Below, one piece after another: positions 1 through 12,408 of a stretch of DNA of 64,000 nucleotides. Source of the stretch: Cadophora sp. MPI-SDFR-AT-0126. Its lineage: Eukaryota > Ascomycota > Leotiomycetes > Helotiales > Ploettnerulaceae. Below the pieces are notes generated by a model that worked only from the letters and a program-made list of their open reading frames with translations, was not told where the DNA came from and searched no databases. The stretch lies in contig JAGMVK010000007.1 of the NCBI GenBank assembly GCA_020747065.1, positions 1,922,001 through 1,986,000 of the forward strand, given 5' to 3'. The translations under genes and the position numbers were made by a program. Numbering within the stretch: the first letter of the stretch is position 1; every line of letters starts with the position of its first letter.

Positions 1-2885
1 TCTTCTTTGAGCGCCATGCTGCTGATGCTATTCCTCAAATGCGCTGGCGGGATGTGTGCCCAGGAGCAAGCAGGTCATTCTATCAGCCGGTTTAGCGCGA
101 AAGGGGCTGGGACGACCAGGGGCTCTCGCTATTGGCTGTGAAGCTTCAACACTTGCATAACCATGCACAACTCATGGGAAACTTTAAGGAAGTCTGCTTT
201 TCAGCCGCCAGGATACCTTCACACCTTCGATTCCGGAAGCAGAACCTGAGACGAACTCCAATCACCGTTGGCGAGCAAGACATGGCGGTCTGAATTCAAA
301 ATTGCTCTGGTCCGTGGCGCCCCTGAAAGAACGCCACCGAGGCTTCTGTCCCCTATCACGATCCACACGACGTAATTTACACGTTCATCTGGGGAACCGA
401 GATTCTTTGTCTCTCTTGCTTTGTGCTGCCCCAAAGATCGTGACGACGTTTGTCCCCCGTTAAACTTAGCTTCCGTAGATGGCCAGCTCCCAAGCTGAAC
501 GAAGAATTTAGCCATCCCAAACGAATTGTGGTCATCGGAGTTGGCGGCTGTCATAGAAAGTTAAACTCCCGATCTTCCCAAAAGGACTCGTCGCCTGCAG
601 CGGGTTCATTTTCTCGTATCAACGGCACAAAGTCGTTGTTGACCTCCCTTGCTCTCAACCAGCCAGGATATAGATTGGCTCCCGCTGGCGACACATGTGT
701 GATTGCGCCCACGACGTTCTGGACACCATCGGCTATGTGCAGCAACGCCGTAATCAGATGTCTCTGAAGATATGTTTCAGAGGTCGGAGTCAATCTTCCC
801 AAGTTGCGCCAAGATGGTGGAATTGAGGTAAAGACGAGTGGTGTTTTCGTGGTTGCACTTCGGATTTGTGCATAAAGATCGTGGTTCCTTGCACATCAAG
901 GTTTCGCTAGCGACTTGAATCTTTTTTTGGAGTCGCCACAATATTGTTTCCTACAGTGTGGCTGATTTCATTTTCTATTACTCGTAGATTTGTTGAATCA
1001 TGCAATTGAGCCATCCGCATTCCGTTGAATGTCTAACATAGTCAGTGTTTCACTACCAAATAGTTGATCTGAGAGCATATGATAAATTCAGGCCGTTCGG
1101 TGATCTTTTCACGCTTCGATTCAGGGGTGGGAATTGTCCAATAGGATTCGTCGAATCACCATGTTCAAAGTCATGGATCAGAGCGACAGCTCGTGTAAAT
1201 CTCTCCTAAAAATGTTCGATGATAGACCAGCAATCCCGAATGTAAATTAATGGTAATGAAATATTATTGTCTAACAGTCGATTCCCTCTGTGAAGCTGCG
1301 GGCACTGAGAGCAAATCCCGAGCCACAGAAGAGACCCGACTATTGATTGAATTTGCTTGTAGATACTGCGGTAGCGAAGTAAACACTTCAGCTGGAACAG
1401 AGGAACGCAAAACTACTTCAGCAAAGAACATCTATATCATGATGTTGAGCAGTTTTGTAATGGCACCCAGATATATAGAATCAAGGGGAAGCATTACTGA
1501 ATAATATAAGGATGTATGTAAAATGCTTGTTATCCTCACTCCGCCGTATAACTTGCATTTCTGAATGCCGAAACTTCGGCCTCTTTGTTGCACAAAAGCC
1601 AAATCAAAAACAAATGCGGCACCAATAGTAGCCTCAGACAAACGTTCTCGCCCTCACACCTAGCATCCCCTCCATCCTACAAAAGTTCCGCTTTCCCGAT
1701 ATTCTCGAACAGTCGCACAACGCTATCAACCCAGTCAAGATTCGATACGCCATCGTCTCTCTGTAGAGACGCTCGGATCGCAAGCTCATGCTGCCTCGCA
1801 ACCATCAAAGACACAATCAACAACATGATTGCAATGCATAAAAAGGAAATGGCCGGGCACGCATCATGAATTCTCCACGATAGAACGCCGGAAAGGGAGC
1901 TCATTGCGGGACAGTAAGACCGACTCATCCCCAGCTTGTGTAAAATGGAATAGCGGTTGAACGAATTTGCATAAATACGATACCTGTGAGGGTGGCGAGT
2001 GTGGCAATGATATTTTTGGTGAAGATGAAGCTGGAGCGAAGGGAACAGCCGTCAATGATCAAACCACGGTGATTAGCTTCCGTAAAGCAGTCTTTTTAGA
2101 TCCAAGCACGACTTTGGCAGCTGGCTATCTTCAGGACGAGATTGTTGATCGTTGAGATAGGATCGCTTATCATTTGCGACAAAATGAAGAACTCTGTGCC
2201 AAAGTCGAGCGGCGGCTCTTGGATGCAGACACCAATTACAGAAGAAGAAATTTTCACTGGTCCATGTTTTAGCTGCTCCTGCAGATAGTACCGGAATATT
2301 GAAAGAGCAGCTTTGTGTCAGCCTGGGCGAGTCATCGAGACTGGAGCAACGTTGGTGGCTTATGTGTTTGGGATATGCGTTATCATGAGCGATGATTCGT
2401 AGGGAGACAGTAGAGGCGTTATCTTCAAGGTGGTCAAGTCGGCTTCTGCGCTCAGCAAAGGACTCAGACCTCTGGGCTTTGCGTGACGGTCATGCGCAAA
2501 AGTGCTTGAATATACTGGCAGAGGGGCCCAGCCTTACCACCACCATCACCATTATTTTGAACATCAACTGTGCTGACTGATGACACAGGGACTGAGTTCA
2601 TATTCAAGAAGTACGAAGAGCAAGTTCCCGATGGCAAGAGATATGTCTAACTATAGCAGACTTCTGCTTTCAATCATTCGACTTTTCGGGAATCCAATGT
2701 ATTCGGTTCAGAAAATCATGGGAACTCGGAAGATATGACCTGAGATTTTTCTCCAAGGCCCAGAAAGTTGTTGACGGGAGAGTCCGCAAGTGGAAAATAT
2801 CGGTATTCTTTCTCGTACAATATACCACTCGATAGAGTCTCGGACATCTGTTTATTCCGAGAGAGCGCACAATACCTTGGAGCCC
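1..2885. other. Gene-poor left end, no supported gene
   Basis: No open frame here reads as a known family on either strand, and no set of frames joins through convincing introns. On the minus strand between about 2060 and 1680 two adjacent frames encode hydrophobic stretches (for example ISFLCIAIMLLIVSLMV), separated by stops. This could be a decayed membrane-protein gene. Other open frames (219-802 minus, 450-767 plus) are mutually overlapping and have no recognisable motif. The downstream neighbour is the glycosylase gene ending at 2886. Confidence 0.5.
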
Positions 2886-4139
2886 TTAACTCCCCAGAGA
2901 ACTGATATCAACGTCTTCCACTCTCCATGAATAATACATGAGTAAGCTCCTACATATTGATTAGCATTGACTCTCTTCTCGACAACGAGCCTACCTGTAA
3001 GGCCTGAATTTTTCTGCCATTTCTTCCATTTCCTTCTCCCCCATGTACTTCCATTTACCACCTTTGCTAGCCTTCAGCTTGCTCACATTCTTCCCCGCCA
3101 AAACGGCCATACCTCGTTGTACTCCAAGATCCCCCGTTGAGAAAACATCCATCCGCTTTAGACCGAAGCAAGCAAACATCTCAACGCTCCATTTTCCTAG
3201 CCCACGGACTTTGATCAACTCCTCTAGTACCTCTTCATAGGATGCCGTAAAGAGCATGGAAGTAGTGAGCTCGCCTTTGTGAAATTTCTCGGCGAGGCCG
3301 AAAACATACTCGGCTTTACGTTGAGAAAGTCCAGCGGTTCGGAGAATCTCAATCTTGCTAGCGCATACTTGGGAAGGAGTAGGGAACTTGTGAAGAGCGA
3401 CATCTGGCTCATTGGTGTTGAAAAGTGCAACAAATTTAGCTTTAATGCTTTTCGCTGCAGCTCCAGATACCTGAGTCAGGTGAGTATGCGTTCGTCACAA
3501 GTAGATATGCCATCTTACCTGCTGTGAGATGATGCCACTGGTCAAGCTCATGAATGGATCTATTTCCTCAGCTAGGCCTTCAGGGGAGAAGATATGACAT
3601 GGATGCTTTTCAATCACCGGCTTCAACTTTGGCTCGACTGCGGTTAAGTGCGCGATGCCTTCGTCAAGAATGTTACCAGTCGTCGTCTTGACCTTGGACG
3701 CTTTTGACGGAGAGATCTGATCAACAGGCCTATTGGCAACAACTCGGTGGGTTTCAGGAGTTACCAGCGTTGCATTTGTTCCATCTGGAAGAGCAAGACG
3801 ATTGATAAGGGGCGGTGCCATATCCCCAAGTCCAACGGGTGCAGCTATCAAACCTATGGCTGAAGGAGTCGGAGTCATGGGAGGTGGTACAATATTTGTT
3901 GCTCGTTTTCTCTTTGGAGTTGACAGATTTGATGTCTGTTCGTCCGAGGGAGATACCACCTCTGTTGTAGGATTCTTCCGTTTCTTTGACGTATTGGCCT
4001 TCTTCGTTGTCTGCTCAGGAACTAAATTCTCCTTGGTCCGAAGGGAAGCAGCACTGAGTCTTGCTGACTTCCTAGACGACATTCTGAATGCTCTTGTCGA
4101 AAGTTGTGAGCGAAGAGATGTCAATACGGGATTCCGCAA
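2886..4139 (-). CDS. MAG1: DNA-3-methyladenine glycosylase (HhH-GPD family)
   Basis: The product removes alkylated purines from DNA as the first step of base excision repair, in the nucleus and possibly in mitochondria. Exons are 4139-3519, 3470-2995 and 2949-2886, giving 386 residues. The first 150 or so residues are Ser/Lys-rich and low complexity, with basic blocks that could act as targeting signals. The fold starts near residue 160 (HLTAVEPKLKPVIEKHPC). The helix-hairpin-helix is VRGLGKWSVEMFACF near 295-309, and the catalytic Asp lies in STGDLGVQRG near 321. The C-terminus (YSWRVEDVDIS) matches the family's usual ending. Introns have good donors and a CTAAT branch. An in-frame Met at residue 20 is an alternative start. 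The family call is firm; the exact yeast orthology is likely. Confidence 0.9.
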
Positions 4140-4514
4140 TGAGTTCCGGAGGCGTTGCAGCCTAGCTGCTAACGAAAGCAGAAATGTCGTCGTGTTGTAA
4201 TGGATTGTAGGATGGCGCTGGTATTAACTAGTCTGTACCAAAGGCACATACAACTCACGATCGCAAAAAGTGAGACCTTTGAATGAGATTGAAGTTCAAC
4301 GACGAGGAGGCTGACTTCCGGAGCAAGAGTGAGGTCCAAGAGACCGTCTTAGCTCCCATTCGCTTATCCCAATAAGGTTAGACTCGCGGTTGCCCCTGAA
4401 GCGAATCTAGCCTTGGCAGCCTACTCTTCCGCAACGGCAAACCTCTTCGAAAGTCGCTACTATTCAGCAATACAACGTCTTTGCCCTCATTTCGCCCAGA
4501 AACACTTGTCACGC
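4140..4514. other. Spacer between glycosylase and broken regulator
   Basis: This 375-base stretch lies upstream of the minus-strand glycosylase gene and of the plus-strand regulator pseudogene, so it would have been a shared divergent promoter. No coding signal or clear regulatory motif stands out. Confidence 0.4.
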
Positions 4515-5645
4515 ATGGAGGACCGTATGTCTGATCCTGAACCTGCTCACATCGGTGCTTGCTCACGATGCCGGACTCGCAAAGTCAAGGCTAGTCTGCT
4601 TCTTCATTTACTGATGTTCCCACCCACTCACAATTTGAATAGTGTGACGGCAATATTCCGTAATGTACAGGCTGTACCAAGAATTAATCTGCCTGTGACA
4701 TTACAGATCACGTATTCTATTCATACGAGACCGTCCAAAGGCTTCAAGCTAGTGTTCGTCGGCTGCAATATGACCTCCGTCAGTCCGAGAGCGTTCATGT
4801 GCCAACATCGCTCAACTCACATCAGTCGCCACTGCAGCACAGAAATGATAATTTCTCCATTAGTAGATCTGCTCTGATACCTGAAGAGAAAACAATATCT
4901 CAAACCCCACATCATAAAGGCCATGATATGTCAACCATCGAAACTCTGGCTGGAGAGTTGGCAGTCGAGCTCTCGGCGAGCAGTTTTCACAGCAGTACAG
5001 TAGGTCAAGACAAGTATTCAACACCTATTTCTATTAGCTGAGTTGTCTACCGTTTGTAACTGGAAGTGCTGCCGGTTCGAGCTTTTGTCGGATTTTCTGT
5101 CACCAGTAGGTATTCGGGCGCTCGATTACTTCTTCCTTTGAATGTTGGCGGATTGTCTAGAGCAATGTCTTACCATTTTTCCAACACTATTCTAATAACA
5201 CGATGATGCAAGTTCTAATTTCTGGTTACTTCAGGCTGAACTTTGTCGCCTAGGACAACATCAGCCAACTAGGATCTAGCCTTCGGCTCTCAGACCCATT
5301 TTTCTTCCGGGCATCTCTCCCGCCAAAGTCAGTCGGGCTTATGCTTCTATCAACATACATTGTCAGAATCCACATGTGGAGACCATTATTTACCTGAAGA
5401 AGCTGAGAAGGTGGTTCGAGTAGGCATACTCAAACCCAAAAGCATTGAATGCTTTCAAAAAATTCTCGGTATTTTTGGTTCTTGCCCTGGGTTCCTACGA
5501 AGCTGAGGAGAGCGAAACGAACAGATCCTTGACAGACATTCACAGCCCAGCTGAATACTTCACCACAGGAATGACATCTTATGATGAGATATCTTCTATC
5601 AATGATTTACAATCTCTACAATCGGCTCTACTCCTGGCTCTTTGA
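4515..5645 (+). pseudogene. Broken Zn(II)2Cys6 fungal transcription factor
   Basis: An ATG at 4515 opens a frame with the first half of a zinc binuclear cluster (GACSRCRTRKVK). After a putative intron ending in AG near 4641 the second half continues in register (CDGNIP, stop, CTGCTKN, stop, SACD). The two in-frame stops are TAA at 4661-4663 and TAA at 4685-4687, each where a CAA Gln codon would fit. A coiled-coil-like stretch (ETVQRLQASVRRLQYDL) follows. Further downstream, stop-interrupted fragments up to 5645 (for example IHSPAEYFTTGMTSYDEIS) look like the start of the fungal-specific regulator domain. The expected intron donor reads GC rather than GT. The full middle domain and C-terminus are missing, so the gene is dead and truncated. 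Confidence 0.75.
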
Positions 5646-5680
5646 TAAACAAAAGCATCAAGATTTGCCAACAACACATA

Positions 5681-5733
5681 TTTATATGGTATTTATATGG
5701 TATTTATATGGTATTTATATGGTATTTATATGG
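5681..5733. repeat. 11-bp minisatellite, about five copies
   Basis: The unit TTTATATGGTA repeats head to tail from 5681, with copies at 5692, 5703, 5714 and 5725; the last is imperfect (an extra G). It sits between the two pseudogenes, just after the last recognisable regulator fragment. Confidence 0.95.
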
Positions 5734-6036
5734 GTATTTTGTTCGTAGAATCAGCCTGCAGAGCTGGTGACGATGATTTTGAAACATGACGGACGTGACT
5801 GCGAAAAAGCAACTGAACTGTCGGCAGAGAAAAAATTTTCGATGCTGCGATTTGGTTTGGGTTTCTTCAGATCAATGTCCAATTTCGGGAACCGAATTGC
5901 TTTCGTAATTTGAGACAGTAAGATACACCAGAGAAGAATAGCCATTGCGAACAGCTCTTTGGTACAACACGTTTGCAGGAGTGAGCAATTATACTCGCAT
6001 CTTGTAATCATTTTCTAACACTTAGTGTAGAAATCT
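5734..6036. other. Spacer between the two pseudogenes
   Basis: No intact gene. Part of the stretch from about 5950 may be the degraded upstream portion of the permease pseudogene (a short TGGTAC-containing frame resembling the WY segment of Dal5-type carriers), but this is weak. Confidence 0.35.
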
Positions 6037-7071
6037 GGTGGCATTTTGAGTTACACCATTGGCAAGATGTCTGCTCCGTTGGCTACCTGGAAGGTGCTAC
6101 TCTACGTACAGTTAAAGACGAGCACATGTTAATCCAAGGCAGTTTATATTTCTCATATTAGGCGCTGTGACAATGGGATTTGGCATCCTTCTGTTCTTCG
6201 CATCGCCCGACGCGCCCTCCAAGGCATGGTTCTTCAACGTTGAAGAAAAGAAAGCCGCTGTAGTACCGGCGGCGAAGAACCAGACTGGTGTCAAAACACA
6301 GCAAGCGAGTGCAGCAGACACCTGAGCATGAGAAAGACTAACGTATACAAGAAATGGTATCCTAAACAAGTGCTTGAAGCACTGTCGGATCCCAAATACT
6401 ACTGTGTAGCGATTTTTGTCATTGCTCAATCAATCACGAATGCTGGCATCACCAATGTAGGGTTGAAGCCCGGGGATTTCGCCCAGTTGCTAACTAAATG
6501 CAGTTTAACCCTCTCATCATCGCTGGATATGGGTTTAGCGCCCCAAAGACGACACTCATGGCAACACCTTAGGCAGCAGTTGCTTTGGTTGGCCATATCA
6601 TCTGCACAGATATCACATTCTATATTCCCAACATCCGTTGTCTGCTATGAACCTTCTCTTGTCTACCGGTCCTTGCTGGTGTAGTAATGATTCACAGTGA
6701 GTAATTCTGCGAATCGCAGCTTCGATACATTAGCTGATATTTGACAAGCCCTTGATATCGAGGCTCATCGCTCAGCCTCTCTTGCAGGAGTCTTTCTCAT
6801 GGAATTCTATAACGTCCCTTGGATACTAATGCTTAGTCTCCAGTCCTCGAACACCGCAGGCATGACCAAGAAATTCTTCGTCTCCGTCTCGGTCGCAGTG
6901 TTTTACGGCGTAGGAAACATCATTGGACCGCAATTCTTCCGAACAGATCAAGCAGTGCAATACCCACTGGGTATTGTAGCCATGTTGTATTGCTTCGCCA
7001 TTATGATATCAACTGGTGTTTTGTACTGGGTTCTTATTGAAGTGGAGAACAAGAGAAGAGATGTAGCATAG
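6037..7071 (+). pseudogene. Broken Dal5-type (allantoate permease family) MFS transporter
   Basis: Fragments in successive frames follow the order of an anion:cation symporter of the allantoate permease family: a transmembrane piece (GGILSYTIGKMSAPLATWKV, 6037 on), GAVTMGFGILLFFASPDAPS with the following KNQTGVKT loop, WYPKQVLEALSDPKYY, FNPLIIAGYGFSAPKTTL, and the last part (SNTAGMTKK to VGNIIGPQFF) through the stop at 7071. Intron-like gaps with a CTAAC branch remain near 6465-6510. Inactivating changes include a stop and frame change near 6320, TAG at 6570-6572 where a CAG fits, and TGA at 6648-6650 where a CGA fits. The first half of the protein (about six helices) is absent or unrecognisable. 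It would have been a plasma-membrane uptake carrier. Confidence 0.75.
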
Positions 7072-8133
7072 GGAAAACCTGGCGAGAATGCAATTATGAC
7101 TGGGCTGCATATTGACGAACAAGATCGAACAGACAGGGAAAACAAGGAATTTCGATATGTATGCTAGAGCGAGATCCTGGTGAAAACGAGAAGGATTGTA
7201 AGATGGGACGGGGATATCGCCACAATCAGGAATCGTAAAATATTGACCCACAGCCACCCACTTGGCCGCATGAATCTATTAATACACAACGGGGTTTTGG
7301 CAAGCAAGCTGTTCTTGTAAACTTGTAGTGATCTTGAAATACTAGATGGAGCTGTAAAGAAACAACTTGTAGCTATACATAAGCAATCTGAGAATCTGCA
7401 AGTGACGGGAAGAAAGGGGTTGAGATTTAAAAGCGTGGACAGGGGTAAATGCAGGCTAATACACAAGACGAGGACCGAAATAAACATCAAGTACCGATGT
7501 AAAACGAACAAGAAAAGCAGTGACAAAGAAACAGAACAAATTACTCGGACGAAAAACAAATTGCGAAGCAAGACTACTAGTAGACGAGGAAGAAACTAGG
7601 TATTCAATCTTTTATTGTTCCACGTGACTTAGCTAACCCCTTTACGAAGTCCCGGACATAAATGGGGCGAAGACTTGACAATCGCAGAGAGTCTGAAGCA
7701 GAGGCAAACAACAGATTTCATGGGGGGGGGGAAATGCACAGATGTGAAATTACTTGCTGAAAACACAATAACAGTACTCGAGAGAAAATTGCCAGTCAAA
7801 ACTATCAGTGTCGACAGAATAAGGGTCCAGTCGCGGGATAAACATTTTATCTGGCCCAACCTCGCTAACCCCAACGGCGTGGGTCTTGGCTCCTCAGGAC
7901 GAGTCCAGCCAGTCCCTGCGTACTCTCTCTACTCGCGACTTCTTCACTGCTCAATCATCACGCTTCGTCTCCCTCTTCCTCCTCTTCCGCCCTTCGCCCA
8001 CGATCCAACTCCAGCCTGCACCAGCTCGCACATCTTCTCGACCACTATCTACGGCGGCGCATCCTGCTTTCCGGGTCGAATTGATTGCATACCTTCGTTT
8101 GGTGGTGCTGCGACCCCCGGGGGTTTAGTCGTC
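7072..8133. other. Intergenic region upstream of ANP1
   Basis: No gene supported. It holds a run of ten G at 7722-7731, a CACGTG core near 7621, and CT-rich stretches from about 7900 that are typical of a fungal promoter and 5' leader for the following mannosyltransferase gene. Confidence 0.4.
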
Positions 8134-9622
8134 ATGCTTCTTCCTAAAGGCGGCGTTACGTGGAAGTCTGCAAAGGCTCAACTACCTCCAACGAGAGCGA
8201 TATGGGTCTTTCTCACACGAACGCGATTTCTCCTATGTGTCGCGCTGGCGGGGATTTGTCTGTTACTATGGAGAGGAGTAAGGACGTCGGCATCAGAAAT
8301 GCAAAGGTCAGAGCTCCTTTCTATTGCTGCTGCGTGGTAGGAGGTATTACCGAGGACTAATGACTGACACAACGTCGCAGATTCTACTGCTGGGGACCTT
8401 CGAAACCTCCAATGCAGATGACGCCGAATGAAGCTGTCGATTGGAACGCGCATTTACAAACACCCGTCATATTTAATCACCACGAACCTTTGGTGATAAA
8501 TGAGTCGACCATCAAACATGTCGACCTTAACCCCATCAAGTCCACCCATAAGGCGGCAGCGAACGAGGAGCGGGTGCTCATCCTGACTCCACTGCGCGAC
8601 GCTGCGAGCTATCTTCCTAAATATTTCGATCTCCTGTCTGAATTGTCGTATCCCCATCACTTGATTGATCTCGGATTCCTGGTTGGCGACTCCAAAGATG
8701 ATACCCTCGCGGTCCTAAGTGCCGAACTGGCACGGATACAGAAGACTTCGGATACACTGAGTGATCCTTTCAACAGCGTTTTGATTGTCGAAAAGGACTT
8801 TGGTATTGTTACTGCCCAGACCGTCGAGGAGCGACATGGATATGCGGCTCAAGGACCTCGAAGGAAGAACATGGCCAGAGCTCGGAATTACCTCCTCAGC
8901 GCAGCATTGAAGCCAGACCACTCTTGGGTTTATTGGAGAGATGTAGATATTGTTGACAGCCCAAAGAAGATTATCGAGGACTTCACTGCACACAACAGGG
9001 ATATTCTTGTGCCCAGTATGTGTACCATTATCAGGATGGACGGCCCCGCTAACATTGGCAGATGTATGGTTTCACCGATATAGAGACGGCAAGGATATTG
9101 AGGGTCGTTGTAAGTTAAGGTTTAAATCAGGGGCCAGAAAGCTACTAATACCCCACAGTCGATTATAACTCATGGATTGAATCGGACAAGGCCCTTAAAT
9201 TGGCCTCGACATTGGACAAGGACACCATCATTGTTGAAGGTACGAAGCCATGGAAGAAGTGGAACGTGGCTCGGTCTAACAATTGCTAGGTTACAAGGAG
9301 TTCGACACCGGTCGGACATACATGGCAAAAATGGGAGATTGGCGCCTGAACAAGGACGAGGAACTCAAGCTCGATGGTATTGGAGGAGTTAACATTGTTG
9401 TTAAGGCCGACGTTCACAGATCAGGTACGCAGCATCTCCAAGCAGCTTGCAACAGGCACTGACCACTACATAGGCATTAATTTCCCAGCCTATGCATTCG
9501 AGAACCAAGCAGAAACAGAAGGATTCGCAAAAATGGCGAAAAGAGCTGGCTACGAGGTCATCGGCCTACCCAACTACGTGGTATGGCATATAGATACAGA
9601 TGAGAAGCCAGGCAATGCGTAA
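8134..9622 (+). CDS. ANP1: Mannan polymerase II subunit, Anp1-type alpha-1,6-mannosyltransferase
   Basis: A Golgi type II membrane glycosyltransferase of the Mnn9/Anp1/Van1 family (GT62) that extends the mannan backbone on N-glycans. Six exons: 8134-8306, 8381-9015, 9062-9109, 9159-9239, 9290-9424 and 9474-9622, giving 406 residues, the usual family length. There is a short basic cytosolic tail and a signal anchor (RFLLCVALAGICLLLW, near 31-46). The catalytic domain carries ILTPLRDAASYLPKYFDLL and the metal-binding DVD in VYWRDVDIVDSP at 245-247. It ends in AETEGFAKMAKRAGYEV and VVWHIDTDEKPGNA. The N-terminal segment FYCWGPSKPPM fits Anp1 rather than Mnn9 or Van1. The start is the first Met before the anchor. 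Confidence 0.92.
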
Positions 9623-10768
9623 TGAAACGAGGGTATCCATTCATTTTCATTATACGAAGCACAGGGAGGTCAGATATCACATTATGTCAGATCCCTTCGG
9701 CCATGTTTTCACGCATATATGGAACGGAGTTCAGTGAGAAGAGAAAGCAAGCAAGAGAGAAAGCCCTTTTTGGAACCTCCATTGGGAAGCGATATCGACA
9801 ATCAAAGAAAGCGAGGAGGAAGGAACTCAGCTTCCGAGCTGGATTCAGTTCTTGTACCGATATTTTCCCTCCCTTATGGGATGGATTTCCATATCAAGTT
9901 GCGCTTTTGTGTTTTTCTTCTGTTTGACAGTGCGGGAAGGAGTTATATTTCATCATCGTCTGGTTCAATAACAAGGGATTGCGCGATTCCTTTCCATATG
10001 GAAGACTCGCAGTGTGTGGACTTGAACCACATGGTCTGGTCTGGTCAGGTGTGAGGGTGCAAGGAAGGACACATCCATGCGAGCTCACAAGGCCCATGGT
10101 GCAGCGTGGGATGGGATGATGGAATGAAACATCCCCCGCAGCACAACTGTAATAGAATGATTTGATTTTTGTGATTTGATGTTCAGTTTCTTGGGTTGTC
10201 TCTTTGCACATGAGGGGTTGTAGGCTGCTTTGGTGATTCATGGAGTAATCGGTCAGGAATCGATGGACCGATACCTTACTGAGTGCATGGTGTGGGCATG
10301 GCATGAGAGGAGGTACTGTTACTGAGAGAGCCATTTTTGTATGGATACGGATGAACGGAATTGGAAGTAATATGAACAAAGCATGTGGCTCTGGCATGAA
10401 ATGGAGACAATTTCAAACCTCCTTCTACTCGAGTTGGACTTATCTTGGGATCTGTACATAAGTTAATTCGCCTTATGTGATAAGTGGAATTTTACATAGA
10501 CTGGAATTGGCAATGGATATTGATTCTAAACTTCTTCGTGAGATTTTGCGTTGAGCAAATGCTGAAAAACAGCTTCTTTTCAACGTAGGTGGACTTCTTC
10601 CATAGTTGCACCGTGTCACAACAACAATCAAAAATAAAGAGAACTTCCTTTTTAAATGCTTCTTGAATTGGTGACCACTGATATACAGGCGCTCTCATTC
10701 CACCCCGTTCCTCTAAACTATCCCGTTCCTTGTACACATTCGCCGCATCCCTCCATGCATTTCGTCCT
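9623..10768. other. Intergenic region between ANP1 and QCR7 (convergent)
   Basis: Both flanking genes end here, so the stretch contains two 3' untranslated regions. It has T-rich, low-complexity sequence and no open frame with family resemblance. Confidence 0.45.
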
Positions 10769-11363
10769 CTATTTCCGCTTAATCGACAAAGTCTCCAAAT
10801 CCGCGCGCTCCTGTGCTTCAGCCTCGATCTCTCTGATGATGGGTGAAAGGTATGCGATGTCCTAAAGTCACAAACATTAGTACTCAGATGTCCAGGGGGG
10901 TTATGAATGGCGTACCTCTTCGGGCTTGGTGTGTTGCGCCTTGGGCAGAAGTTGATGGGCGAGCGAAGCCTGCAAAGAATCAGTGTACGCCCTACACCTG
11001 CAAGACATGCTTTCTTGTAGATTTAACTCACCTGGAAAGCTCTTCGGAGGCGGAAAACACGATCGTAGGCCTCCTTTTGTGGGAGACGCTTGAGGGCAAG
11101 GAGAACGGCCTCGGATTCCTCGGGGATCAGATCATCAGCTCTGCACACACAGGATATCAGCACCTCTTCCATATACACGGCCGAATAGCCCCTCCATCAA
11201 TTGAGTCTGTCGGATTGAGGGCGGGCGTGGCAAGTGGGTGTGCGTACCTCAAGCCGAGCTTCCTGTAGCCGGCGGCGTTGCAGTACCAATTGGACAGCGG
11301 CATCATCATCTTCTTCAGCCATGGCCGCTTCACTATGTAGGTTGCGAGAGAGGGTTGAGACAT
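10769..11363 (-). CDS. QCR7: Cytochrome bc1 complex subunit 7 (14 kDa)
   Basis: A small matrix-side subunit of mitochondrial complex III that contacts cytochrome b and is needed for assembly. Exons 11363-11248, 11140-11032, 10969-10916 and 10861-10769 give 123 residues, close to the usual 125-127. The N-terminus (MSQPSLATYIVKRPWLKKMM) and the core (LSNWYCNAAGYRKLGLRADD, then EAVLLALKRLPQKEAYDRVF) are characteristic. The C-terminal helix is acidic/basic (IIREIEAEAQERADLETL). There is no cleavable presequence, as in the family. It is divergent from the NAD-carrier gene. Confidence 0.93.
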
Positions 11364-12408
11364 GGTGCCGGCGTGAGGTCGTCAGGTCGATGTCGTGTCG
11401 TGGGTGAAGCTGGATATCGAATCGACGGGTCGTTCGAGCCTGGAGAGCTTCCGCATACTTTTCGATGGCCTAGTGTAAGCTGATTTAGGGGCTTGTGATT
11501 GGTCGAGATCTCATCTGCTTTCTCTTATCATGTGATATAGATACATGTGACTAACATGGTCAGTGCACTTTGCCGAACGAAGGCCGAAGCTTGGCAGCAG
11601 CAGCAGCACAGAAGCAGCAGCCAACGAAGACCCCTGATTGATACCCCCACTCTGGCTGGACTTGCTTGTGCTGTGCTCGTTCGCTGCGCTGCTCTGCTCT
11701 CTCATCATTGCGGTTCGTTCCAAGATCAGAGCAAGCAAGCAAGCTTGCATTCCCACACACACGGCATCGCATTCCTGCACCACAGTTAGATAGCCAACTC
11801 AAAAGACTTCCAACCCTTCAACTCATCGTGAAGAGCCTCAACCCGACCTCTTATTCTTTCTTCATTGTTCTCCCATTCTTCAACTTATCTCCCACTATCA
11901 ACATTCTCCCTTCCATAAGCGAAATCTCACCAAAAGCCTGCTTGCTTGCGGCTTGCTAAAGGAAGCTACTTCCCATACCCACTTCAAATATCACCGCCGC
12001 GCCCGAACTCGCTTTCTTTGCCAGCAGAACTCACACCATCTCGTTACTCTCGCCCTCTCTTCCTCGACCTCATCAACAAGTACTCAAGGTCAGTCGTCAA
12101 TGGCCTTGGATAATCGCTAGCAGTGTCACTGGCGTGCTGCGTGGGATCTTCCCCGCACACCGGGACACGAGATTGGAAACTCCCCAACGCGAAAGGAAAA
12201 GGAAAAGGAAAAGGCACGAAGTACAAACCCCGACAAGTCAACAGAGGCTTTTTGCCTCTCTGCCCACTCCGCCAGAAGCGAAGCCAACTCCTGCCGGCTT
12301 CTTGCGGTAGCTGGAGTTAGCTGGCTGGCTGGCTAAGTACTTGTCAAGGAAGCAAGCAAACCTGCTATCTATCTTCCCGTCCTCCTTTCCGCGCAAGAAG
12401 AATATACA
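11364..12408. other. Divergent promoter region of QCR7 and YIA6
   Basis: A head-to-head intergenic stretch holding the 5' leaders of two mitochondrial genes. It contains a CAG-rich patch at about 11596-11621, long CT-rich tracts from 11800 to 12060, an AAAAGG tandem hexamer at about 12190-12215, and a CTGG repeat near 12316-12333. No coding gene is supported. Confidence 0.45.

Noticed and set aside
219..802. Minus-strand frames at the left end
   Set aside because: Two frames in different phases with no motif; overlap an open plus frame. Not enough to call a gene.
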